NCBI GenBank assembly: GCA_001599815.1 | Contig: BCIA01000001.1 | Coordinates: 186,001-250,000, forward strand | Origin: Furcasterigmium furcatum | Taxonomy: Eukaryota; Ascomycota; Sordariomycetes; Glomerellales; Plectosphaerellaceae | Direction: 5' to 3' | Length of the DNA: 64,000 bases | Part shown: positions 10,817 to 20,842 of the stretch, piece by piece | Layout of the letters: every line of letters begins with the position of its first letter | How positions within the stretch are numbered: the stretch's first letter is position 1 | The notes under the pieces: generated by a model | Seen by the model: the letters and a program-made list of their open reading frames with translations, nothing else | Database searches by the model: none | Told to the model about the DNA's origin: nothing | Made by a program: the position numbers and the translations under genes

Positions 10817-11717
10817 TGCTGCTGGGTGGGAGTGTGCCCGCACAGGAACGACGCCCAGAGCTCCCTGAGGCCTCTAGAAGGGGGGGATTCAGTCGGACGG
10901 ATCGGATTTTCGATTCGAGGGCATCAACAAAGAGTTCGGTTCCCGGAATGGGCTTGAATAGACTCGGAGGTGAAGGACGGGATTTGGGCACACGTAACCA
11001 TCGACGGTCGGTTCGTGGATGTTATCCGGTGTGGAGCCGCTCCTTATCGTGCGGCGCCCCACGATACTGCGTCACTGGCCCCTAACACCGGGCAGTCACT
11101 GCTAGAAGCCACCCCAACTCTTGATCACTGACTTCTCTGGGGTCAACTACTACAGCAATCCCTCTTGCGTCAATCACGATACGCATCTCTGGTCTGAGAT
11201 GTACGAGGGTTTGAGGCAGCACGGAATTATGGGTGCCGTGCGAGGATGGAAGGCTCTGTCTGCTGGGTGGTTCAATGGTTGGCAGTGGATGGTGCCCATC
11301 CCACAGGACGGGACATGTCACCTTCTCGTCTGCGAATATGTGTGTTGCTCGGCCATCTTCGGCTACCATTACTCCTAAACGGAATCGGGACTCGAGCCCG
11401 TTATTTGGCCGCCGTATCCCGCGCCATCGGTAGTTGCTACTACCTACGCTACCTACGCTACAAGCATGAAGCAAGCAACGACGGCTGTGATGCTTGACCG
11501 TGGCGGATGGGCTCCGATCGGCAACATGAATCCCCTGTATTCCTGTCTGATGCTTCTAGCTTTTCGCAAATGGGTAATGTCTGAAAACAGTGACATGCCG
11601 ACCGACCCGTCAATAATTGTACAGTGTGCGCGTGGCATCATTCCTAGAACAACACAATGTTGTACTTCAGCTTCTCTACGTCCCGCGCTCGTCAGTCAAG
11701 TTACAATTAAAGCAGGA
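10817..11717. other. Intergenic region, no gene recognised
   Basis: 0.9 kb between the ARMH3-like gene and the first zinc-cluster regulator. It contains a short CTACCTACG-type tandem near 11435-11460. Open frames are short and unconvincing. Confidence 0.45.
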
Positions 11718-13166
11718 TCATTCGACTTGCTTACCGAGAAGATGGCTTGCACAAAGCTCCCCCTCCAAGTCCCCCAAGGCCCGTCTCATATTCCACAGCT
11801 CCTCGAGGATCTGCCGCAGTATGTGCACGTGAAGCGAGCCGAGGCAATCAAACTTGTCCACCTTGTCCAACACGAAGTGCTGTTGTTCTTCGGTGAAGGC
11901 CTCGCAGCCAATGGTGAAGACGGGCATGGCCATGGCCACCCACGTGTGGCAGAGCTCGCCCTGTACCATTTCCCTCACATGGTCCTGGATGGATCTCACC
12001 GCGGCCTGGATGGCTTCTGACCCTGACGGGAGGCGGTACAGGCGCCTGTAGATGTGAATGAGGGTGGCCTGTTGAAACGTCTTGTGTGTGAGGAGGAACT
12101 CGCGGTCATATTCTGGCGAGAGCGAGATGGAAACACCCGGGGCCACGATGTTGTCGCGGATGACCATGGCCTTGACTCTTCCGAGCAGCATGTCAGACTC
12201 GGCAATGACGCTTGCTGACGGGTGCTGGTCGTTTCGAGACAGCTGGTTCACGCGTTGTAGAACGTGAAGCAACTCTTCGCTGTAGCCCAAGAACTCGTCT
12301 ATGACGGGGCCATCGTCGAGCGACAGCTCCTGAGAGATCGCCGGCGCGGTCGTGCCTGGCTGCGGCTTGCTCTCGGCAGACTGGATTTGTGGCAAGGTCT
12401 GCAGGGATAGGTACACCAAGTACAGATATCGCATCGCCCGCCGTGCTACCCCTGAGCCGTTGGCGAACTGCTGAAAGGCCTCGTCAACGCCGAGGATGCC
12501 CCTGATACCCTGCAGGTGCACGCGCCAAGAGGATGCGCCCTGGCGGTAGGCATACACGTCGGTCAGGCTCCAGATCAGACAGGTGGCAAGTAACCTCTCG
12601 TCCACGTGGCCCTGTCGGAGTCCTTTCCTCAACAGGGCAAGACCACTGGATTGTAGCTGTGCCAGCGTGATGGCAACGTCGGTCCCGTCGACCAGGGAGG
12701 CGGCGCGGGTGGAATAACTGGCGGCCGAAAGCGCGAGGCACGCCGAGAGCAGCTGGGGCGAGTGGAATGACGCGGGGATGAGGCCGCTGCAGAGGTTTTG
12801 GTGGATGGTGGTGTGGCAGGAGATCGAGGCGAGGACATTGGTGGCGAAGTAGTGCAGCAGTTGATGATATCGCGGTGGTAGCCGGACGCCGTTGGGTAGG
12901 TAAGTGGGGAGGGCCACCGGAGACAAGTTGTAGCCTATGTCGATGCCGGTTGAGGTTCTGGTTACGGGAAGCACCATGCCGCCATCCTGGCCGAGCCCCC
13001 GCGTCGTCGGCGTTGGACAGGTGCCAGCCACCCAGACAAGCCTCAGCATATAGTTGCAGGGCCGGCTGTAAGTGACACACTGCCCACAGACCGGCTTCGC
13101 CTCGTCGCACTTCCTCTTTCGGCGTCTGCACTCTCCGCATCCACCTCGTGACCTTGGACCCGGCAT
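11718..13166 (-). CDS. Zn2Cys6 transcription factor
   Basis: Uninterrupted 482-codon frame. The N-terminal zinc cluster has all six cysteines (C10, C13, C20, C27, C30, C37) with the basic stretch RRRKRK between C13 and C20. From about residue 85 on the protein is helical and resembles the fungal-specific regulatory domain (LPPRYHQLLHYFATNVLASI; PQLLSACLALSAASYSTRAA), with the usual long middle region and no coiled coil that I can see. Such proteins are nuclear, dimeric activators or repressors of neighbouring metabolic genes, typically binding CGG-containing sites. The next genes to the right are an agmatinase and two exporters, so a pathway-specific role is plausible but inferred. Confidence 0.9.
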   Translation of the reverse strand: MPGPRSRGGCGECRRRKRKCDEAKPVCGQCVTYSRPCNYMLRLVWVAGTCPTPTTRGLGQDGGMVLPVTRTSTGIDIGYNLSPVALPTYLPNGVRLPPRYHQLLHYFATNVLASISCHTTIHQNLCSGLIPASFHSPQLLSACLALSAASYSTRAASLVDGTDVAITLAQLQSSGLALLRKGLRQGHVDERLLATCLIWSLTDVYAYRQGASSWRVHLQGIRGILGVDEAFQQFANGSGVARRAMRYLYLVYLSLQTLPQIQSAESKPQPGTTAPAISQELSLDDGPVIDEFLGYSEELLHVLQRVNQLSRNDQHPSASVIAESDMLLGRVKAMVIRDNIVAPGVSISLSPEYDREFLLTHKTFQQATLIHIYRRLYRLPSGSEAIQAAVRSIQDHVREMVQGELCHTWVAMAMPVFTIGCEAFTEEQQHFVLDKVDKFDCLGSLHVHILRQILEELWNMRRALGDLEGELCASHLLGKQVE

Positions 13167-13772
13167 GGGCTCTCTGCAGGGGGTATCGCTCTGGTGGAAG
13201 GAGAGGCTGTATGCTCGAGTTGATGAGGATTGGGGCCAGAGCGCCGAGGGCTACTTAGCGGATCAAGCGTGCGATGTGCATTTGCGTCTGTCTGCAGTCT
13301 TCAGTTGCCAGTGTACCGGGGCGGTGGGGATGCGCATTTTAATCATTGCCAGCGCTGGCCAGATCAGGGCGGAGGCAGGAGACAACCTCCAGGGACGCCC
13401 CTGATGATGGATGGGTGTGCTTACTACTAGCAGTAGCCAATCGGCTGTGGTGTACCAACATGACTCGTCAGTCCGGTCAATAATGAGTGGTACGAGCATG
13501 AGCACGCAATCGACGCCCGATACTACTACTACTACTACTCCTGCTACTACTACTACATGACTCCTACCCAAAAAGATGCTGGGCGGTCCGTCCATCTTCC
13601 ACATGGGGATGGATGAGGACGTCTCTTGACCTTGATCTTCAACAGCCTCTTCTCGTCAACTAAGTTGGCTTGGTTGGGCAGGTCGGCATGCCAAACTCAA
13701 ATCGTAGAACAAGAGCGAGCCTTTTTCTTCCGTTCTGTGTGAGGAGAAACCGACCTGTCGTTCTACCTTTCT
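13167..13772. other. Intergenic region with a (TAC)n microsatellite
   Basis: About 600 nt holding the promoter of the zinc-cluster gene and the 3' flank of the agmatinase gene. The only distinctive element is the trinucleotide repeat listed separately. Confidence 0.5.
13521..13556 (+). repeat. (TAC/ACT)n trinucleotide microsatellite
   Basis: About twelve near-perfect TAC units with one interruption (CTCCTG) in the middle. Non-coding and likely length-variable between strains. Confidence 0.85.
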
Positions 13773-15292
13773 TCAGAGCTCGTCGGCGCGTTCAACCATG
13801 TTGCTCAGCGGCCCCTTCTTCACCATCATGGTCATAATCTCGAAGAGAATATCCGCAGCGGCTATCGTGGTCTGTTCCGCGTTGGTGTCATATGCGGGCT
13901 GAGCATGGTCAGTTCACAGCCGAAACAGGATGGGGTTTCTCTCACGCACCGCAACTTCCACAATATCCGCCGCAATCAGATTCACCTCCTCCAGACCCCG
14001 AAGGATGGTCCTCAGCTCCCGCGTCGACCACCCTCCCGTCTCGGGAGTGCCGGTGGCGGGCGCAAAGGCCGGGTCAAGCGTGTCAATGTCGATAGACAGG
14101 TACACGGGCTGCTCGGTGCCGACACGGTCGACAATGCGCTTGATAATACCCTCGGTGCCAATCTTGTCGATCTCGCGCGCCTCCACAATCTCAAACCCGC
14201 AGTAGCCATCGTTATCATAGTCGCTTGGGCCGCTGATAGTTGTGCGGATGCCGGCGTGGATATTCGTATCGTTAGCTAGCAGACCCTCCTTGGCGGCGTG
14301 GTAGAAAAAGGTGCCGTGGTTGATGGAGGCTTCTTCGGAGGGCGATCCGCCGAATACCTTTGGTCGCCCTACGTGGCGTCAGCTCAGATGCAACGAGACT
14401 TTATAGGGTTCCGAGTCCTACACGTATCAAGGTGGCTGTCAAAGTGTATGACCGACACCGGCCCGTAGGCGCGGTTGATGGATCGCAGGAGCGGCAATGT
14501 GATCGCATGATCGCCTCCGAGTGTGATGACTCGTGGCAGTGTCCTGCCGTTCTTGGCCGGGCCGGGCTTGTTGGCCGCATTGGCGGGCTCGCGAGAAAGA
14601 ATGTTGAAGTGGCCGTCTTCGATCTGGCGCAGTGCGAACGCATTGTCGAATCTACCATGCACCACGCGGTCAGCTTCGGCTGTCGATGCAGCTTTGCAGG
14701 TTGGTCTTACGGAGTGACTGGAATGTCACCACAGTCCAGCACCGTGGCCCAGCTGTCAAAGGGGTTGGTCTGCAGGGGTACGTTGTAGCCTCCGCTGCAT
14801 TCTGGTAAGCATTCATCCGGTTTCCACGGGACGGTGTTAGGCGATTACAACGCCGAGTAACATACCAGAGGTTCAGTCTGCGGGAGCCTTGACGAATGCC
14901 ATTTGGGCCGAATCGGGCTCCCGGTCGGTACGAGGTTGCAGTATCGAACGGGGCGCCTGTCTGTGTAAGCCAGTTGCCTCGTAAAATGAACCGCCTGCGA
15001 AATGCTCACCGAGGAACGCGATATCATACTGGACACCCTGAGCTGCGAGGCATGGCTGGTACGGCAGGCGTCCAAAAGTAGTGATTCCAGAAAATACGGA
15101 ATCTGCCTGTGTACCTCCGTCGCCTGGCAGAGAGTTGTACCACACATGTTGAAGAGGGCCTGAGATGGGCTGCTGATGCTGGGTGGAATGAGCCGCGGCG
15201 GCCGACATGCAGCTCAGCGCGAGAAGAAACAAGCCCATGGCGGCGGCGATGATGTTATTCAATGCCAGGATTTGGAGGGTTGGGATGAACAT
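13773..15292 (-). CDS. Agmatinase/ureohydrolase with N-terminal signal peptide
   Basis: Six exons: 15010-15292, 14866-14956, 14711-14794, 14422-14651, 13950-14368, 13773-13898. Together they encode 410 aa. All Mn-binding ureohydrolase motifs are present: GGDHAITLP, HFDSHLDT and SIDIDTLDPAFAPATGTPE. This is the arginase/agmatinase fold, and the family hydrolyses agmatine to putrescine and urea. The N-terminus (MGLFLLALSCMSAAAAHS, or an upstream in-frame ATG with a longer hydrophobic lead) is a classic signal peptide, so the enzyme probably enters the secretory pathway or is secreted. A start at 15238 is the alternative. The exon 4 to 5 junction uses donor GTAGGA, the only choice that restores HLDTWRPKVFGG. 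A related guanidino substrate cannot be excluded. Confidence 0.9.
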
Positions 15293-15911
15293 GAGCAGTC
15301 TACACCTGGCTCTGCACACCTGGCTCTGCTTGCATCTAAATACATGTTCCGAGATAACCACCGGCCAGTCATTGCATTGAATTCTGCTGGTTTGCATCTC
15401 TGGGCCGGCAGGCGCCTACATCACCAAAGACCGTTTAGCGGCCGGCCGGGGCCACTGCTGCTGGAGTCCGCGGCACATGGTTCTCACCAACACCCGGGGG
15501 TCTGGGAGCCGGCGGCTACTTTGCCCAATTGCGACTAGCGCCCCGGCACCCCCAGTCCAGGCCGGCCGGCTGTGGCCGCCTCCATAACTTGGACAGTCCC
15601 GCCTGTAGTTCAGCGTTGCCCTCAAGACTTCGTAAATTTTGCAATTTGGCTGTATGATTTGAGGCATTTACAGGGTTGATCACGCCTTCAAGCCATTTCT
15701 GATTCCATTGATAACGCTAGCATGACACGGTTAAACGCCGAAAGAGATACCCAGCCCGTGGCCCACCGCAACACAACTTGAAAACGGGCCGGATATATAC
15801 GCCGAGGAGGCTCTGGGTTCCGTGGCTGCACTCGTTTGCATCCAACGCTACCACGTCACAATAATCATTCCATCCAAGGAGTCCCGGACAAACAGCCCAT
15901 TCATCGCCAAA
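15293..15911. promoter_or_regulatory. Bidirectional promoter between agmatinase and MATE exporter
   Basis: 619 nt separate the divergent start codons. The region holds two identical palindromic GGCCGGCCGG decamers at 15440-15449 and 15560-15569, exactly 120 nt apart. Each contains CGG/CCG half-sites of the kind bound by Zn2Cys6 regulators, and such a regulator is encoded 2 kb away. Co-regulation of the two flanking genes is inference. Confidence 0.5.
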
Positions 15912-17339
15912 ATGACGACACATATCGAGCGTCCTGACGAAGAGTCACCCCTTCTGGCTCGACCCTCACGCAAGTTGTCCTCAAGATCCGAGTACGTCAA
16001 ACAGCTTGCGGAGATGTGGTTCCTCACCAAGGCTGCCGTACCCATCATCCTCGCCTACATGCTCCAAAACAGCCTGCAGACCGTCTCTGTCATCGTCGCA
16101 GGGCGTCTGTCGTCCGAAGCCCTGGCCGTTGCAGCCTTCTCTTACATGTTTGCTATGGCGACGGCCTGGCTCATCGCCCTGGGTGGGACCGGTGCCATTG
16201 ATACCTTAGCCTCGAGCAGCTTCACCGCGTCCCAAGACAAAGGCCACCTGGGGATTCTCTTGCAGAGAGGCATATTTGTCTTGACAGGGTTCTACGCTCT
16301 GGTTGTTGTCATCTGGGGTTTCTCTGAGCATATATTCCGGGCCCTCGGGCAGCCAGAATCCATATGCGTCCAGAGCGCACGATTCTTATGGCTGCTGGCC
16401 CCGGGAGGACTTGGCTACGTCTGGTTCGAGTGCTTGAAGAAATTCCTTCAGGCGCAGGAGGTCTATCGACCCGGAACTTACGTTCTGCTCATCACGGCAC
16501 CACTCAACGCGGTTCTCAACTATATTTTCGTCTATACCCTGGACATGGGTCTCTACGGTGCGCCTGTGGCCACTGGGATTTCCTATTGGCTTTCATTCTT
16601 TCTCCTGGTGGCATATGCTGCCTTCATCGCAGGGGGAGAATGCTGGAATGGCCTCCAGCCCGCACGGGCTCTATCAGGCGTGTGGCCGTTTGCGAAACTC
16701 GCATTTCTCGGCGTTGTTCAGGTCGGAACGGAGTGGTGGGCGTTTGAGATAATTGCCCTTGCCGCTGGGCGCCTGGGAACCACCTCGCTTGCCGCCCAGT
16801 CTGTCATCATGACCGTGGATCAGATTACGAACAACATTCCCTTTGGGCTCGGTGTGGCCGGATCTGTTCGCCTCGGTAACCTTCTGGGAAGCAAGGACTC
16901 GCGCGGCGCAAAACGGGCCGCACATTGCGCCGCGCTGCTGTCCGTCTTGTTCGGAAGTGCGCTCTTCACTACGCTGCTGTCTACGCGCAACCGAATTGGG
17001 CATCTCTTCAACGATGACGAGGAAGTCATTGCACTGGTCTCGAAGGTCATCTTATACGTTGCCCTATTCCAGATAGCAGATGGATTGAATGGCGCCTGTG
17101 GCGGACTGTTGAGGGGAGTTGGACGCCAGTCGATTGGCGCCCTTGTCAGCCTCGTCAGCTACTACGGAGGAGCGTTGCCTACCGGCTTATATATCGCCTT
17201 CTATCATGGATGGGGGCTGTCTGGACTGTGGTTGGGACAGTTGATGGCGCTCTCCTTTGCGGCAACGCTGGAGTTTATGGTTGTTTACTTCACCAACTGG
17301 GACAACGAGGTCGTCCGCGCCGCCGAGAGACTGGATTGA
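15912..17339 (+). CDS. MATE-family multidrug/toxin exporter
   Basis: Single exon, 475 aa from MTTHIERPDEESPLL; the frame is open 30 codons further upstream, but the acidic ESPLL N-terminus is typical of fungal MATE proteins. About twelve hydrophobic segments are visible in two bundles. Family motifs include AVPIILAYMLQNSLQTVSVI in helix 1, the IDTLASSSF segment, LNYIFVY, and PFGLGVAGSVRLGNLLGS in the second repeat. MATE proteins export organic cations and drugs by H+ or Na+ antiport at the plasma membrane or vacuole. It is divergently transcribed from the agmatinase gene, so a cationic, guanidino- or polyamine-like substrate is a reasonable guess, not shown. Confidence 0.9.
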   Translation: MTTHIERPDEESPLLARPSRKLSSRSEYVKQLAEMWFLTKAAVPIILAYMLQNSLQTVSVIVAGRLSSEALAVAAFSYMFAMATAWLIALGGTGAIDTLASSSFTASQDKGHLGILLQRGIFVLTGFYALVVVIWGFSEHIFRALGQPESICVQSARFLWLLAPGGLGYVWFECLKKFLQAQEVYRPGTYVLLITAPLNAVLNYIFVYTLDMGLYGAPVATGISYWLSFFLLVAYAAFIAGGECWNGLQPARALSGVWPFAKLAFLGVVQVGTEWWAFEIIALAAGRLGTTSLAAQSVIMTVDQITNNIPFGLGVAGSVRLGNLLGSKDSRGAKRAAHCAALLSVLFGSALFTTLLSTRNRIGHLFNDDEEVIALVSKVILYVALFQIADGLNGACGGLLRGVGRQSIGALVSLVSYYGGALPTGLYIAFYHGWGLSGLWLGQLMALSFAATLEFMVVYFTNWDNEVVRAAERLD

Positions 17340-17961
17340 TCTTGTCGCTTGAACAGATTGGTAGAGGATATTAGAGAATCTATTTCTATATTCAGAAAAT
17401 TACTGCGGCACAGTTATCGTTCATAAGTTTATTCCCAACACGCACCGCACGCGACCCCTATACGTAAGATAGCAACCTAACAACAACCGGGAGGTCCCGA
17501 TGTACCACGGGAACCCTGGCCATGATGAGCACGAAGCTACACCGCTCGATATGCTGACAGCCGGAAGTTGCGGATTACACCAAAAAAGTCCGAGGGCACA
17601 AGTTCGCCGCCGTGGCCGTGGCGATAACACACAACAGCGGGCATGGAGATAAGGCGCGTACACATCCTGATTGGGAATGGGCTGTGTGCGGGACCGAACG
17701 CATATTCCACGCTTCATTTTGCTAGCCGAAACGCCATCCGGTCACGTCAATTCTTCCTTGTATGATAAAACCGCCCTCGTAGATATCTCTCTGACGGGCC
17801 TATAATCAAGTATATATAACATACTGTTGGGTCGTGATGTTCAACTCCCCATTCGCTCTATGACACGATATTCACCGCGTCCTCCATTTCGCTTGTTGAG
17901 ATCACCTTGCAAACGAGCATTTCCCCAGTGCCGAGGGTGCCTTGCCTCCGCCGCTGGAACC
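17340..17961. other. AT-richer intergenic region upstream of the MFS gene
   Basis: About 620 nt with the MATE 3' flank and the MFS promoter, including a TATA-like element listed separately. The frame upstream of the MFS start is open to 17827 but looks like leader sequence. Confidence 0.45.
17811..17819 (+). promoter_or_regulatory. TATA-like element upstream of the MFS transporter
   Basis: TATATATAA about 143 nt before the chosen ATG at 17962, in an otherwise mixed-composition leader. Confidence 0.4.
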
Positions 17962-19721
17962 ATGGGTGCGATTCAAGACACAGAAGTTCCAATGGTTCCT
18001 CTTCCAGCAGGTCCACTCCAAGTCGAAAATGGGCCTATGCGAACAACAGATGCAGAGGCTGTCGTGAGCAAAGACGGTTTGAGAATATTTCCTCAACCCG
18101 TCGTTGGTGATCAACTCGATCCACTCAACTGGTCGTCTGTTCAAAAGCACACCATACTGGCAATTGTTTCGTCCCTGTAAGTCACCTTCCATATTAGACA
18201 TCTGCTGTGTGGGCTAACAAGCAACAAAGAGTCTTTATGCTCACCTGGATCACGACAGCAACAGTCCCGTCCTTCCCAGGTCTTCAAGACAAGTACAGCA
18301 TCTCGCTGTCAGAGGTGAATTGGACGGTAGCCATCCCGGCCCTCGGAGTTGCCTTCGGCCCTGTTATATGGGCTTCCCCGTCCGATATGATCGGGCGCCG
18401 CCCCATCTTGATCGTTGCCACCGTCGTTGCCTTTGGTGCAACTGTCGGCGCGGCGTTGGCACCCAACTACGGTGGCTACCTGGCGGCACGTTTCTTCCAG
18501 GGTGTGGGAATCAGCCCCGGATATTACGTCGGCCTGGCTGCCATCTGCGATGTCTTCTTTGACCACGAACGTGGGCAAAAGATTGGATACTACGTGTTGG
18601 CCCTTGACTTGGGCCTGCTCGTTGGGCCCCTGCTCGGGGGCTTTGTCAATCGCGCCGGGGACGCCTGGATTCAGTGGCTGACAGCTATCATGCTCGGCCT
18701 CATCATTCTTGCGCAGCTAGCATTCCTTCCTGAGACGCTGTATCCTCGGGAATTGATGCTTCTACAAGCGGGTGGCACCCCGTCGTCTGCGACGTCGTCG
18801 GACGAGAAGTGGCAAGATACCGCCTCAGCCCATCCACAGCCTCTGGTACCACGAACCAAAGGCCTACCTTTTATCAATTTTGCATACTTACCTGGAATTC
18901 AACACCCAAAATTTTACGAGGCGCCGTTTCGATTTCTCAAGACATTTCAGCTGCTTGTTGTGGCCATTTCAGTCTTCACATACTGCTTTGGGTGGTACAG
19001 CTGGATGATGTCCGTTGCCACCTTGATACCCGTGGCATACGAGACGTTTTCATCCGAGAGTCAAGGGTCAGCATTGACAAGTTTCTATCCACGAGCACCG
19101 CTAATTCCGCCATAGTCTTCTCTATCTCGGCTTGATTATCGGGACTCTGATTTCTGAAGTGTTCTTCTCCGGCCGCCTCAGCGATTGGCTTGTAATAAAG
19201 CTCGCTCGACGCAACAACAATATCAAAAATCCTGAGATGCGCCTATGGCTTGTATATCCTGCCGCCCTTCTTACTGCGATCGGCTTGGTCATCTGGGGAA
19301 TTAGTGTTGACCGCAACTATCACTGGATTGTTGGCCAGGTCGCCTTCGTGCTCCGTGAGTCTGAGCCACGTTTTCTATTTGGAGTTGAGACTGACATATC
19401 GTAGTTGGAGCTGGCATCCAAATAGGCAACACGGCGACTTGCTCTTATATTGTCGATGCGTATCCCAAGCAGAGCATGGCAGTTATGACCTTCTTCGCTG
19501 TCGTTATCAACCTGGCGGCCTTTGCCGACCCCTTCTTTATCGTTGCTTGGGTCGAGGGCGTTGGGTTTACGTGGACATTTGCTGGTCATGCTCTCATCAC
19601 CGTCTTCTTTTGTGCGCCTGTTATGTTCTTGTTGCAGAGGTACGGCGAGTGGCTGCGAGCAAAGACCGGAAAGCCTTCATGGGTGAATCCCGAGTTCAAC
19701 ACAGATATTGTGGCATCGTAA
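17962..19721 (+). CDS. MFS transporter, DHA1/HOL1-like
   Basis: Four exons: 17962-18176, 18230-19066, 19116-19354, 19405-19721; 535 aa starting MGAIQDTEVPMV. A cytosolic N-terminus carries DQLDPLNWSSVQKH, the N-P/D-x-N-W signature seen before helix 1 of fungal DHA1 (polyamine/drug) transporters. The MFS motif A region is SPSDMIGRRP and the central motif C-like segment is DLGLLVGPLLGGF. The second half begins after a hydrophilic loop (residues about 250-290). Intron 2 (49 nt) has a GTCAGC donor and a GCTAAT branch site; reading through it introduces a stop. Yeast HOL1 and TPO relatives move polyamines, which fits the nearby agmatinase. The substrate itself is not visible in sequence. Confidence 0.88.
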
Positions 19722-20842
19722 GCGTGGGCAATGCAACACGCCATTGATTAAAATATACATATTGATGAGACATTCAGCCATCCCTGGATATGATCTTCTC
19801 ATGAACATCCTCTCACACCTCCATGGTCAACCAGAACAAGTATAAATGTGGCATGAGGCCCGGCTTCTTCTATGCTGGAACCTGCGTCCATCTTGGCCAC
19901 GGAAATGTTCCCGAGACCAAGGGGTAAGTTCTTGAATATTGGAACCCGATTCACACCGGAGAACTGGCTTGGCCCAAACAGCCGCTCCGCTCAACCGCAA
20001 GATCCGGCCCCTGAGATTCCACAAGACGGAGACCGTAACACAGCGTCTTGTCAAGACCGAGAAGGGAGAGTAAAGACGGAGTCAGAGCTGCCAGTGTGTG
20101 CTGCCAGTGTGCCGCAAGTCTGCTGTGCCGCCACAGAGGGTCATTGGACCCAAAGGTTACAGTGTTGGGAGCGCCGTCAGTCATGTTTTCTATTGAATGA
20201 ACAAGTCGATGTGGAACCCGTGGCACCAGGTTCTATTTTGACTCAATCATTGCCGTTGGACTCCTGAACCCACCATTTGGCCTGGGTCTCAACGTGACAC
20301 AAGAATTGGAGCCAGTCCATCAGTGCCCAGAGTCAATCCTCGAGAGGCGATGTGATGGTTGATTGTGAATGTTGAGTTTCTCTCTTGTATTTCCCCGTGA
20401 CTCCCAGAAGAGCCCGGTCGATTCTGTTGCTTTCGATCAGGCCACTCACCCGGTGACCATGCTCTGTATCTACGCGCCATCTAGCCGTCTTTTCGCCGGC
20501 TCACCGGAATCTCCACGCTCGCCAATGTTCGCCAATGTCTGGCCGTGTGCCATCTCTCACACACCAAAGGGTTCTGTATCTCTCTGACCCTGTCTGCAGG
20601 AACACCTAGAATGCCAAACCGAAAAAACGCGCGTGCTCGGAGCTGGCGCCACTCAAAACCGCCGTGGATGTCCATCTCAACAACAAAGAAAGGCTGACAA
20701 CAAAGCCCCGCAAAGCGAGGATGCAACGCCTGGTCTCTCCGCCATGAACAAATGCAAAAGAAAAGAAAATGAACGCCTGCGTAAATCGTGTCGAAGAAAA
20801 GTGCAGCCCGGGTCGGCGGACGCGTGGCGGGAGACGACGGAA
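19722..20842. other. Intergenic region, no gene recognised
   Basis: 1.1 kb between the ends of the convergent MFS gene and the unknown 642-aa gene. Open frames are short and lack recognisable features. Confidence 0.45.
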
